Origin: Deltaproteobacteria bacterium
GTDB taxonomy: Bacteria; Myxococcota_A; UBA9042
Assembly (NCBI GenBank): GCA_020632665.1
Contig: JACKFC010000008.1
Span: 62,001-126,000 of the forward strand
Direction: 5' to 3'
DNA length: 64,000 nucleotides
Position 1 is the stretch's first letter; each line of letters begins with the position of its first letter. A program made the translations under genes and the position numbers. Positions 51,501 through 59,023 of this stretch are shown in pieces. The notes under the pieces were generated by a model. That model ran no database searches, was not told the DNA's origin, and saw only the letters and a list, made by a program, of their open reading frames with translations.

Positions 51501-51661
51501 AAGAGCAGGCCAGCAAGATGGCGAGCTTGGCGCAGAAGGCGAGCAACCCGAAGCTGAAGGTGCTCTACCTCGAGAAGGCCGTGAAGCTCGATCCGAGCAA
51601 CGCGAAGTATCAGAACCTGCTGAAGATCGCGAAGGCCGAGCTGGCCGCCGAGCAGCAATAG
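48530..51661 (+). CDS. Membrane-spanning pseudokinase with TolA-like Ala-rich repeats
   Basis: 1043 aa from ATG 48530. Residues about 5-280 follow the Ser/Thr kinase fold (RFTVISTLEEGKLGTLYQV at the Gly-rich loop; FMPAELC for APE; TSDVYSAALVLWATAAGKPPF for helix F), but the ATP-binding Lys is gone (PALLLVL), the catalytic loop reads HLDLGPHRVLV and DFG is GFG. It should therefore be inactive. Then come AAADKAAAEK repeats (about 365-490), an acidic run and basic linkers, a single transmembrane helix (GVLLAILVLGFLMVASIAW, about 651-670), and a periplasmic part with a TPR-like pair and a second, longer Ala/Lys repeat (about 800-980), ending in a TPR-like helix pair (LYLEKAVKLDPSNAKYQ). Layout suggests an envelope-spanning scaffold. 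Confidence 0.82.
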   Translation: MSQTRIADRFTVISTLEEGKLGTLYQVDDNGTPALLLVLDAAATQDDATLEAIIADNRALASSHDALLTNAWGIAGDQRWLRTEATGGRLLSEHLAARARVGHDEVLRLGRSLGKALEEAEAHGTRHLDLGPHRVLVEGDGLSGAPRVFGFGWWRLLPAWAGNGDDAFYGEPEFMPAELCRAEAAASTSDVYSAALVLWATAAGKPPFRSSQPLMTLKRQAIEKPLRLDLVKPTLKGVKEIAAALAPALDKAPEARPVAAAFLGAISGLAEKYAPAVLSEEPSAPAGRAEAFSGTLDLPSAAQVGAGNTMQLGSATVAALRAAIADVRDGEGAGADTTLKLSAAEVAAALGDREQAAGDRATVKTEAADDKAAAEKQAADDKAAAEKAAADKAAAEKQAADDKAAAEKAAADKAAADKAAAEKQAADDKAAAEKQAADDKAAAEKAAAEKAAADKAAAEEKAAAEKAAAEKRAADDKAAAEKAAAAQATDDSDSDDDGDDGDDSDDSDDRRGRRGKRGRRRGKRGRDKNDTAESKADEKKADDSKAVVAAAADAKKADEKKADDSKADEKKADDSKAALAADQKKADEKKADEKKADEKKAGGGGARPATGKLRVVAAESAFFTADSGTQPAVSDPALESPALPEQKAGRGVLLAILVLGFLMVASIAWMYLNAQKAPVRAEQKPVEPAAAEPEAAPAPAAAAAAPDEGLQRVNALVEEGNKALSSGDAATALAKAKEALALRAGHPPAAMLERMAEADLQKAAAAQVPDAGVAGAAVDASEPAEAAADAAAGAAAAAEAAAAEKAAADKAAAEAAAAEAAAAEKAGADKAAAEAAAADKAAADKAAADKAAADKAAADKAAADKAAADKAAADKAAADKAAADKAAADKAAADKAAADKAAAANKAAAANKAAAAKAAADKAAAANKAAAAKAAADKAAASAKAAADKAAADKAAAEKAAAAKAAAAKAAADKAAAAKKPSGTQKVSAKEEQASKMASLAQKASNPKLKVLYLEKAVKLDPSNAKYQNLLKIAKAELAAEQQ
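49620..49980 (+). repeat. Tandem Ala/Lys-encoding repeat block 1
   Basis: Units of 15-30 bp on the pattern GCCGCGGACGACAAGGCC encode AAADKAAAEKQAADDKAAAEK. This is the cytoplasmic repeat of the pseudokinase and resembles the TolA domain II helix. Because the repeat has no stops in other frames, it creates long spurious antisense openings. Confidence 0.9.
50935..51470 (+). repeat. Tandem Ala/Lys-encoding repeat block 2
   Basis: About thirty 15-bp units such as GACAAGGCTGCGGCT encode ADKAA pentapeptides, with ANKAA and AKAA variants towards the end. It forms the periplasmic helix of the pseudokinase. Long runs of identical units make copy-number change by slippage likely. Confidence 0.9.
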
Positions 51662-51780
51662 CCTGATCGCTGCGTCATGGCGCGTTGCCGCTTTCTGACA
51701 GCGATGTCATGATCGGGGCAGCTTGGCGATCGCCGCGTCAACGCGCCAAGGTTCTGAAAAGTCTGACGTTTGGGGGGGGA

Positions 51781-52344
51781 ATGACGGAACGGGGCACGGT
51801 TCTTGCGTCCCGTTCCAGGTGGTCCGTCCGTCGCCCGCGATCGATCGCGGCGCTGCGCGTCGTGACCGCCATGGTGTCGTCGTGCGTGTGGATGAGTCTC
51901 CTCGCCGGTTGTGTGGTCCCGCCTTCGGTCATCGAGCCGGAGCCCGAGGGGGCGCCGCTGCTGTGGATCGACACCAAGGACGTCGACCCGCCGCTGGTCG
52001 GCGATCTGACCCTGATCGGCAACGAGTCGACGCGGGAATTCCGGGTCCGCAGCGTGCAGACGACGTCCACGGTCAAGCAGCCGCTGCGCTACTATTGGTA
52101 TTTCGACCTGGACCTGCGGGACGAGGTCGTCCCGGTGGCGACGTACACGCTCTGCCCGTCGAGTGCGGTCTGCATCACCAACGTCTGCGCCAAGATCAAC
52201 GACAGCGATCGGCACACGGTGCTGCTGGTGGTCTCGGATCAACCGCTGCGCGACGCGGCGGCGACCGACCCCTTCGATTTTCCCGAGGGTACGGCCTACG
52301 ACTGGGTGCAGTGGGGCGTCTACTCGAAGGTGGTGTGTCCATGA
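51781..52344 (+). CDS. Lipoprotein of unknown function
   Basis: 187 aa from ATG 51781; an internal Met at 51871 would give a shorter, more standard signal (VSSCVWMSLLAGC). The mature part (about 140 residues) is beta-rich (GDLTLIGNESTREFRVRSVQTT, LRYYWYFDLDLRDEVVPVATY) with Cys residues near the middle (LCPSSAVCITNVC) and at the end (VVCP). Function unknown. Its stop overlaps the start of the next lipoprotein (ATGA), so the two are coupled and probably work together at the cell surface. Confidence 0.75.
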   Translation: MTERGTVLASRSRWSVRRPRSIAALRVVTAMVSSCVWMSLLAGCVVPPSVIEPEPEGAPLLWIDTKDVDPPLVGDLTLIGNESTREFRVRSVQTTSTVKQPLRYYWYFDLDLRDEVVPVATYTLCPSSAVCITNVCAKINDSDRHTVLLVVSDQPLRDAAATDPFDFPEGTAYDWVQWGVYSKVVCP

Positions 52345-54170
52345 ACCGCCGCCTGCTCACCCTGCTCATGTTGCTCGTGGCGATCGTGGGCTGTGGCGAC
52401 CCCGTCGCGAGTGACGGCGGCGCGTGCCGGACCGACAACGACTGCGCCGCGGGCTTGCAGTGCTACGGCGAGCGCTGGTGCGTCAGCACGCCCGCCGAGG
52501 CGCGCGACATCGTCTTGCGCATGGCGCCGCCGCCCGGCAGCGACGCGGTGCTGGAGTATTTCGACGGCGCGGTCGGCGGCGGTAGCGCGATCGGTCAGGC
52601 TTGGCAGCTGACCCGACCGGCGGTGGTCCGTGGCACCGTGCTCCGCGCCGGCGACGCGCTCTCCGCCTCGATTCCGGGCCGCCTGCTGGCGACGGCGCCG
52701 AGCAAGGTCCTCGGCGCGAACCTGCGCTACGAGGCGCAGAGTCAGAACGCGTTGACCTTCTTCGAGGGCGCGACGGTCCCGCACGGCTTCGAGCTGCGGC
52801 TGCAGGCCGGGCCGACCTACGACGTCGTCTTCTGGCCCGACAGCGCAGAGATCCCACCCTACTACACCACCTGGACGGTCAGCGGCGACGCCGAGGGCTG
52901 GACCGTGCAGCTGACCGCCGAGGTCGACCTGATCAAGGTCCGCGGCCGCCTGCGCCGCGGATCGGCAGCGCCGCTCGCCTGCGACAAGGCCGGCGTCGGC
53001 GCGCACACCGCCTGCGCAGAGGATTGCACCGGCCTCGCCGGCCTGGTCGTGCAGCTGCAGGACGACGCCGGCCGGGTCCGCAGCAGTCGTTCGGTCACCG
53101 ATGCCGAGGGTGCGTTCGAGGTCGCGGTCGACGCGGCCGCGGGCACCATGCGGCTCGCGATCTTGCCCGGACCCGACGCTTTGACCCCGATCCGTGGCCA
53201 GCTCGCCGCCGCGCTGGAGCTCGAGCCGCTGCGCAAGCTGGACCAGAAGGTCGTCGAGCTCGGCGACTTGCTCGCCGCCGGTCCGATCAGCGACGAGAGC
53301 CTCGGCTTCACCGTGGTCGACGCCGACGGCGAAATGATCCCCGGCGCCCACGTCCGCGTCCAGGCCGCGCTGCCGGTGGGGCAGAGTTGCGTCGCCGGGC
53401 AGGACGGCAAGGGTGTCACCACCCAGTCGCTCTTCTCCGACCTGCGGATGGAGCGCAAGGGCGTCACCGGCGCCGACGGATCGGTCGCCTTCGTCTTGCC
53501 GGCCGGCCAGGTCGAGGTCGACGCGGTGCCGCCGATGCAGCATCCGGCCGGGGCCGTGCACGCCGGCGTCGCGGTGACGGCAGCGTCGCCGGCGCAGATC
53601 GCGTGTCCGAGCCGGCGCGTGCTCAGTGGAACGCTGGTCGATATTCGCCAGGCCGCCGTCGCCGACGCCGGGATCCACCTCGAGCGGATCGACGCCGAGC
53701 CCGGCAAAGGCGGGGCGCAGCAGCCGCTGGTCTACGTGCAGACCGATCCGCAGGGCAATTTCGCGCTCCTCGTCGATCCCGGCCGCTACGCCGTGGTCGC
53801 GGTGCCACCGGAGGGTTCCGGCCTCGCCCGCGCGGTGGTCAAGGTCGTCGAGGTCACCGCCGCCCACGACCCGCTGCCCCTCGCGCTGGTCTTGCCCGCT
53901 CCCTCGGTGTTGGTCGGCCGCGTCCTCGACGCCGACGGCAACCCGGCGCAGCAGATCTTGGTCGACGTCTTCGCCCAGCAGGTCAGCAGCCTCGTCGTCC
54001 CCGACACGGGCGAAGGCGGGCAGAAGAACCCCGGCGGTGGCAGCGGTGAGCAATCGTTCGGCGACGCCGCCGTGCTCACCTTCGAGACCCATCGGCTCGG
54101 CAGCGTCACCACCGATATCGACGGCCGCTTCGAGTTGCTGGTGACCGCCGGACAGCTCGCCGCCCCTTGA
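52341..54170 (+). CDS. Lipoprotein with carboxypeptidase-regulatory-like beta domains
   Basis: 609 aa. ATG 52341 starts a lipoprotein signal (LLTLLMLLVAIVGC), followed by one EGF/MYXO-type Cys motif (GGACRTDNDCAAGLQCYGERWC). The rest is a series of beta-sandwich modules with the CarboxypepD_reg pattern: LAGLVVQLQDDAGRVRSSRSVTDAEGAFEVAV, LGFTVVDADGEMIPGAHVRV with GVTGADGSVAFVLPAG, SGTLVDIRQAAVADAGIHLERI with TDPQGNFALLVDPG, and VLVGRVLDADGNPAQQILVDV with TTDIDGRFELLVTAG. At least four modules are seen. These domains are usually structural in surface proteins. Coupled to the preceding lipoprotein. Confidence 0.82.
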   Translation: MNRRLLTLLMLLVAIVGCGDPVASDGGACRTDNDCAAGLQCYGERWCVSTPAEARDIVLRMAPPPGSDAVLEYFDGAVGGGSAIGQAWQLTRPAVVRGTVLRAGDALSASIPGRLLATAPSKVLGANLRYEAQSQNALTFFEGATVPHGFELRLQAGPTYDVVFWPDSAEIPPYYTTWTVSGDAEGWTVQLTAEVDLIKVRGRLRRGSAAPLACDKAGVGAHTACAEDCTGLAGLVVQLQDDAGRVRSSRSVTDAEGAFEVAVDAAAGTMRLAILPGPDALTPIRGQLAAALELEPLRKLDQKVVELGDLLAAGPISDESLGFTVVDADGEMIPGAHVRVQAALPVGQSCVAGQDGKGVTTQSLFSDLRMERKGVTGADGSVAFVLPAGQVEVDAVPPMQHPAGAVHAGVAVTAASPAQIACPSRRVLSGTLVDIRQAAVADAGIHLERIDAEPGKGGAQQPLVYVQTDPQGNFALLVDPGRYAVVAVPPEGSGLARAVVKVVEVTAAHDPLPLALVLPAPSVLVGRVLDADGNPAQQILVDVFAQQVSSLVVPDTGEGGQKNPGGGSGEQSFGDAAVLTFETHRLGSVTTDIDGRFELLVTAGQLAAP

Positions 54171-54239
54171 CGGGACGCCCCCGCAGGCCTTCTCTTCAGC
54201 CCCGCGTCGCGCTCCGGCGGCGCCAGCACGGAGATCGTC

Positions 54240-55202
54240 ATGCACAAGGTCGTCATCATCGGCAGCGGCCCCGCCGGCCTCACCGCCGCCATCTACGCCG
54301 CCCGCGCCAACCTCGAGCCCATCGTCCTCGAGGGCGGCTTCCTCCCCTCCGGCGACCTGATGACTCCCGGCGGTCAGCTCATGATCACCAGCGAGGTCGA
54401 GAACTTCCCGGGCTTCCCCGAGGGCGTCACCGGCCCCGAGCTGGTCGAGCGATGCCGCCAGCAGGCGCAGCGCTTCGGCAGCAAGCACCTCGACGCGGTC
54501 TGCGAGGACGTCGATTTCTCCGGCTTCCCGCTCAAGCTGCAGGTCGAGGGCGAGTGGATGGAGGCGGCGACCGTCATCATCGCGACCGGCGCGAACGCCC
54601 GCTGGCTCGGCTTGGAGTCGGAGACCCAGTACCAGAACCGCGGCGTCTCGGCCTGCGCGACCTGCGACGGCGCCTTCTTCAAGGACCAGGAGCTGATCGT
54701 GGTCGGCGGCGGTGATTCGGCGATGGAAGAGGCCGTCTTCCTGACCCGCTACGCCAGCAAGGTCACCCTGGTGCACCGTCGCGACGAGTTCCGCGCCTCG
54801 AAGATCATGGCCGAGCGCGCCATCAACCACCCCAAGATCACGGTCGAGTGGAACCGCGAAGTGGCCGAGGTCCTCGGCGACGGCAAGCGTGTGACGGGCG
54901 TCCGCCTCGCCTCGACCACCGGTGAGCCCGACAAGGAACTCGCCTGCGGTGGCGTCTTCGTCGCCATCGGCCACACGCCCAATACCAAGGTCTTCGAGGG
55001 CCACCTCGACCTGCGCTCGGACGGCTACCTCGAGGTGCAGGGCATGACCGGCACCCGCGCCAAGGGCGTCTTCGTCGCCGGCGATTGCGTCGATTCGCGC
55101 TACCGCCAGGCGATCACCGCCGCCGGCATGGGCTGCATGGCCGCGCTCGACGCCGAGAAGCTGCTCGAGGGCTACGAGGCCGACGGCCTGCTCGGCGACT
55201 GA
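54240..55202 (+). CDS. trxB: Thioredoxin-disulfide reductase
   Basis: 320 aa. FAD-binding motif VVIIGSGPAGLTAAIYAARANL is at residues 4-25; the redox pair is Cys139 and Cys142 in SACATCDGAFF; the NADPH motif VVGGGDSAMEEAVFL follows, then RRDEFRASKIM; and the C-terminal FAD motif GVFVAGDCVDSRYRQAITAAGMG. It reduces thioredoxin with NADPH in the cytoplasm. The ATG is preceded by CGGAGA. It stands alone and converges with murI. Confidence 0.96.
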   Translation: MHKVVIIGSGPAGLTAAIYAARANLEPIVLEGGFLPSGDLMTPGGQLMITSEVENFPGFPEGVTGPELVERCRQQAQRFGSKHLDAVCEDVDFSGFPLKLQVEGEWMEAATVIIATGANARWLGLESETQYQNRGVSACATCDGAFFKDQELIVVGGGDSAMEEAVFLTRYASKVTLVHRRDEFRASKIMAERAINHPKITVEWNREVAEVLGDGKRVTGVRLASTTGEPDKELACGGVFVAIGHTPNTKVFEGHLDLRSDGYLEVQGMTGTRAKGVFVAGDCVDSRYRQAITAAGMGCMAALDAEKLLEGYEADGLLGD

Positions 55203-55232
55203 GCCACGCAGCCGAGGCGCTGCGGCAGGCGG

Positions 55233-56051
55233 CTACAGGTCGACCAGCCGCAGCGCCGCGCCCTGCATCGGGAAGAAGCCGCTGCCGACCCGACGGAAGC
55301 GCTCGAGTCCATCGGTGGCCAGCAATTCGGTCGCGCCGCTGCCCGTGGTGGCGCTCGGGAAGCGGGTCGCCAGCTCGTCGGCGATCGCTTCGGCCGAATC
55401 GATCAGCGCGACCTCGCGGCCCAGTCGGCGACCGAGCCACGCGGCGAGCGCCTCTTTGAACACAGGGTAATGGGTGCAGCCGAGGACCAGCGCGTCGATC
55501 GCGCCGGGGCCACGGCGCTCGAGCCACGGCCCGAGGTAGGCGTCGAGCGCGGCGTCGACCAGCGGCCCGGAGAAGAAGCCCTCTTCGGCCAACCCGACCA
55601 GCAACGGCGTCGCCTTGCCGTGGACCGACGCGCCTTGCCGCAACGCTTCGATCGCGAAGGTATAGGCGCCGGAGGCGACGGTGCGCTCGGTGCCGATCAC
55701 GCCGATCTGGCCGGTCGGGCTCGCGGCCACCGCGCGCCGCGCACCCGGCGCGATCACGCCCAGCACCGGCAGGCCACACTCGGCCTCCAGGGCCGGGAGC
55801 GCGCACGAGCTCGCCGTATTGCAGGCGACCACCAGCGCGTCGGCGCCGTCCTCGCCGAGCAGGGCCCGGGCGGCTTGCAGCGCGTAGCGGGTGACGGTCT
55901 CGGCGGTCTTGGTGCCGTAGGGCAGCCGGGCGGTGTCGCCGAGGTAGCGGAGATCTGCGCCGGGCAGCCGGTCGCGCACCGCCCGGGCCACGGTCAGGCC
56001 GCCGATGCCGGAGTCGAAGATGGCGATGCGGGGTCGGTGCGCGCTCTGCAT
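55233..56051 (-). CDS. murI: Glutamate racemase
   Basis: 272 aa from ATG 56051. The general acid/base pair is Cys77 in VVACNTASSCALP and Cys192 in LVLGCTHYPVF; the substrate loop IAIFDSGIGGLTVAR is at residues 9-23 and ARLPYGTKT follows. It makes D-glutamate for peptidoglycan. The enzyme has the usual length. It converges with trxB and diverges from the matrixin gene. Confidence 0.95.
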   Translation of the reverse strand: MQSAHRPRIAIFDSGIGGLTVARAVRDRLPGADLRYLGDTARLPYGTKTAETVTRYALQAARALLGEDGADALVVACNTASSCALPALEAECGLPVLGVIAPGARRAVAASPTGQIGVIGTERTVASGAYTFAIEALRQGASVHGKATPLLVGLAEEGFFSGPLVDAALDAYLGPWLERRGPGAIDALVLGCTHYPVFKEALAAWLGRRLGREVALIDSAEAIADELATRFPSATTGSGATELLATDGLERFRRVGSGFFPMQGAALRLVDL

Positions 56052-56157
56052 CGGCGGAGCATCGGGACGGCGTCGGTCGCGGTCAAGGGGCGCTGGCCGG
56101 GGGCAGGCGGGGTCGCTATGCTCTGACGTCGCTCGAAGTCGGCGACGGAGGCCGAAG

Positions 56158-57846
56158 ATGACGATCGCCCGCGCACTGCTGCTCCTCACGCTGGTGGCGA
56201 TCGCCGTGCCGGCGCACGCCTTCACCCTGCTCACGACCAAATCCGGCGTGCCCAAGGTCTGGCACAAGAACACGCTGCAATACCGCACGGTCTTCGACGT
56301 CGCGGCGCCCGAGCCGGCTGCGAGCGAAGGCTCGCCGATCGGCGATCGCATCCACGAGTCGATGCAGCCGTGGTCCGAGACGACCTGCGACAAGGGCGGC
56401 GACAAGGTCAGCGTCGCCATCGGCTTCGAGAAGACCGCCGCCGCCGAAGTCGCGACCTGCCCCGAGAAGGACGATATGATGGTCTGCGCCGGCGGCGACG
56501 GCGTGGTCCGCGTCATCTCCGACGAAGCCAAGTGGCCAATCACCGACCTGACCGTCGGCTACACCCTGCTCTCGAGCAGCGGCGAGACCGGCCAGAATTC
56601 GCGCTTCGTATTGCTGCTCAACGACGCCAACTACGACTTCTGCGACACCAGCTGTGACGGCACCGCCTTCGATCTGCGCACCGTCGTCTTGCACGAGGCG
56701 GGGCACGTCCTCGGCCTCGACCACAGCTCGTTCTCCTCGGCGGTGATGGCGGCGGGCCGGACCCCGGCAGAGATCTTGCGCAGCCCGCAAGCCGACGACC
56801 TCGCCGGCCTGTGCACCGTCTACCCGACCGGCGCCGAGCCCGAAGAGGACGGCGGCATCTGCAGCGCCGGTCGCACCGGTCGGCCTGGGACGCTGCTGCT
56901 GCCCCTGCTCCTCGCCGCGGTCGCCCTGCTCCTGCGTCGGCGGATGGTGAGCGGCGGGGCCGGCGTCGCGCTGCTGCTGCTGCTGATCGTCACGCTGCCC
57001 GAGCCGGCGTCGGCCTATACGCTCGCCCGCAGCGCTTCGGGTGCGCACCAACGCTGGGCGGTCGCCAATATCGCTTGGGATATCGACGATCGCGGGCTGC
57101 GCGCCCAAGGCGTCGACGACGCCAGCACCGAGCAGGCGCTGCGGCAGAGCTTCGCGGCGTGGGAAGCCGTGCAATGCGAGCTCTGCCACGACCCGAAGAG
57201 CCCGGCCTGTGCGCCGGTGGCGTGCGGCGCGAACGGGCTCGGCGTCGCATTCGCGTTCGACGGCTGGAAGGCGGCCCGCGCGCCCGGTCTCGGCTGCGCG
57301 GTGCGCTGGGGCGGCGCGCCGTGCAGCGGTGTGCCCGACGGCAATCAGGTGCTCTTCGTCTACGACAAGGCAGCGTGGCCGGTGGCGAGCCACGTGATCG
57401 CGCTGACGCTGGTGGCCGCCGACAAGGCCAGCGGGCAGATCGGCGACGCCGATATCCTGGTCAACACCGCGCACAAGACCTTCTGCATCGCGCCGGCCTG
57501 CGAGCTGGGCCAGTACGACCTGCAGAATACGGTGACCCACGAGGTCGGCCACTTGCTCGGTCTGGATCACAGCGAAGACAGCAGCGCGACGATGTACGGT
57601 GGCTCACCGCCGCAGGAGGTCAGCAAGCGTGCGCTCGCCGCGGACGATATCCTCGGCGTCTGCACCGCGTACCGCACGGTCTACGATGGCGAAGGCTGCC
57701 CCGCGGTGGAGCCGGACGGCTGCTGCGCGGCGCACGGCACCGGTGGCAACGTCGCGGCCGGCGCCGGCCTCGGAACTTCGGCGCTGGCGGCGGTCTCGAT
57801 CCTGGCGATCGCTTTGCGCCGCAGCACGTCGCGGGACGCGGCTTGA
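56158..57846 (+). CDS. Double matrixin-type metalloprotease (in-frame fusion of two complete proteins)
   Basis: 562 aa from ATG 56158 (GGAGG 7 nt upstream). Residues 1-21 are a signal peptide (LLLLTLVAIAVPAHA). The first matrixin domain has the zinc motif HEAGHVLGLDH from His179 with a Met-turn-like SSAVMAAG, and ends in a sorting-like tail (GRPGTLLLPLLLAAVALLLRRR, residues about 240-261). Met263 then begins a second signal-like segment (GVALLLLLIVTLPEPASA) and a second matrixin with HEVGHLLGLDH from His461 and SSATMYGG, ending in SALAAVSILAIALRRS. Each half thus looks like a full myxobacterial secreted protease with its own export signal and tail, joined without a stop. The ATG at 56944 might also start the second half separately. 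Confidence 0.85.
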   Translation: MTIARALLLLTLVAIAVPAHAFTLLTTKSGVPKVWHKNTLQYRTVFDVAAPEPAASEGSPIGDRIHESMQPWSETTCDKGGDKVSVAIGFEKTAAAEVATCPEKDDMMVCAGGDGVVRVISDEAKWPITDLTVGYTLLSSSGETGQNSRFVLLLNDANYDFCDTSCDGTAFDLRTVVLHEAGHVLGLDHSSFSSAVMAAGRTPAEILRSPQADDLAGLCTVYPTGAEPEEDGGICSAGRTGRPGTLLLPLLLAAVALLLRRRMVSGGAGVALLLLLIVTLPEPASAYTLARSASGAHQRWAVANIAWDIDDRGLRAQGVDDASTEQALRQSFAAWEAVQCELCHDPKSPACAPVACGANGLGVAFAFDGWKAARAPGLGCAVRWGGAPCSGVPDGNQVLFVYDKAAWPVASHVIALTLVAADKASGQIGDADILVNTAHKTFCIAPACELGQYDLQNTVTHEVGHLLGLDHSEDSSATMYGGSPPQEVSKRALAADDILGVCTAYRTVYDGEGCPAVEPDGCCAAHGTGGNVAAGAGLGTSALAAVSILAIALRRSTSRDAA

Positions 57847-57866
57847 GCGTGGTCGGCTCGTCGGCT

Positions 57867-57898
57867 GGCACGGCGTCTGATTGGCACGGCGTCTGATT
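57867..57898 (+). repeat. Exact 16-bp tandem duplication
   Basis: GGCACGGCGTCTGATT occurs twice in direct succession (57867-57882, 57883-57898) in the short gap before aroQ. The TGA-rich unit may place spacing between the matrixin stop and the aroQ start; no function is evident. Confidence 0.8.
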
Positions 57899-57932
57899 GA
57901 CAAAGGCGAGCCGTCTGGCGGACAAGCGCGGC

Positions 57933-58397
57933 ATGCGGATCGACGTCGTCCAGGGCCCGAATCTCAACCTCCTCGGAGCCCGGCAGCCCGAGCACTACGG
58001 CGCGGCGACGCTCGACGCGATCCACGCCGCGATGCGCCGCCTCGCCGAGGAGCTCTCGACGGCGGAAGACTGCGTCGAATTGACGTTCTTTCAGTCGAAC
58101 CACGAGGGCGAGTTGATCGACCGACTGCAGGCGATGGCGTCGGAGGTGGACGCTTTCATCCTCAACGCAGCCGGGTATACTCATACCAGCGTCGCGTTGC
58201 GTGACGCGCTGATCGCATCGGGGCGACCTGCGGTGGAAGTCCACCTCAGCAACGTCCACGCGCGCGAGCCGTTCCGGCACCGCTCGCTCCTCGCCGACGT
58301 GGCGAAGGGCAGCATCGTCGGACTGGGAGCGCGCGGCTATTTGCTCGCATTGCGAGCCTTGGTCGAAGAGCTGCGCGGGGTGCAGCTCCTGTCTTGA
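57933..58397 (+). CDS. aroQ: Type II 3-dehydroquinate dehydratase
   Basis: 154 aa from ATG 57933, which gives the usual N-terminus (MRIDVVQGPNLNLLGARQPEHYG, split over residues 1-23, with the catalytic Tyr22). The conserved ELTFFQSNHEGELID, ILNAAGYTHTSVALRDAL and VEVHLSNVHAREPFRHRS motifs are complete. It is a dodecameric enzyme of the shikimate pathway, turning 3-dehydroquinate into 3-dehydroshikimate. The next gene is efp, 31 bp downstream, a pairing seen in many bacteria. Confidence 0.96.
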   Translation: MRIDVVQGPNLNLLGARQPEHYGAATLDAIHAAMRRLAEELSTAEDCVELTFFQSNHEGELIDRLQAMASEVDAFILNAAGYTHTSVALRDALIASGRPAVEVHLSNVHAREPFRHRSLLADVAKGSIVGLGARGYLLALRALVEELRGVQLLS

Positions 58398-58428
58398 CGT
58401 CTGCACAGACCGCGTTTTCGAGGATTCG

Positions 58429-58992
58429 ATGTACGATACCAGTCAGTTCCGCAAGAGCCTCAAGATCGAGATCGACGATGTGCCGTGGCTCATGGTCGAC
58501 TTCCAGCACGTCAAGCCCGGCAAGGGCTCGGCGATTGTGCGCACCCGCCTGAAGAACATGATCACCGGCCAGGTCGTCGACAAGACCTTCCGCTCCGGTG
58601 ACAAGGTCGGCGTGCCGGATCTGGAGGAGTTCGAGGCGACGTTCCTCTACCACGACGGCGAGATGTTCCACTTCATGAACCAGAGCTCCTTCGAGCAGAT
58701 CGCGCTCGACGAAGGTGCGGTGGGTGACGCGAAGAACTTCCTCGTCGAGCAGCTGCCGGTCAGCTTGCTGATGTTCCGCGGTCGGGCGATTGGCATCGAC
58801 CTGCCGAACTTCATCGTCGCCGACATCACCTATTGCGAGCCCGCGGTGGCCGGCAATACGGCGCAGGGCGCGACCAAGGGTGTCGAGATCACCACGGGCT
58901 ACACGGTCCAGGTGCCGCTCTACATCACCGAGAGCGACCGGCTGAAGATCGACACCCGCACCGGCGAGTACGTCGAGCGCGTCAAGGAGTAG
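58429..58992 (+). CDS. efp: Elongation factor P
   Basis: 187 aa, the standard length. The KOW-like N-terminal domain has the exposed loop HVKPGKGSAIVR with Lys32 at the position that is modified (lysylated, rhamnosylated Arg, or aminopentanolated) in other bacteria; the rest contains DKTFRSGDKV, FLYHDGEMFHFMNQSSFEQI and the C-terminal domains with TTGYTVQVPLYITESDRLKIDTRTGEYVERVK. EF-P rescues ribosomes at polyproline stretches. No epmA/epmB or earP gene is visible nearby. Confidence 0.96.
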   Translation: MYDTSQFRKSLKIEIDDVPWLMVDFQHVKPGKGSAIVRTRLKNMITGQVVDKTFRSGDKVGVPDLEEFEATFLYHDGEMFHFMNQSSFEQIALDEGAVGDAKNFLVEQLPVSLLMFRGRAIGIDLPNFIVADITYCEPAVAGNTAQGATKGVEITTGYTVQVPLYITESDRLKIDTRTGEYVERVKE

Positions 58993-59023
58993 GCTCGCCG
59001 ATGCGGGGCTGCGAGGGGTCGCC

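Noticed and set aside
48113..51658. Minus-strand open frames of 1181 and 814 codons over the pseudokinase
   Set aside because: They arise because the 15-bp repeats have no stop in the opposite frames; the LVGSSLLG and SAAALSAAA products are repeat artefacts.
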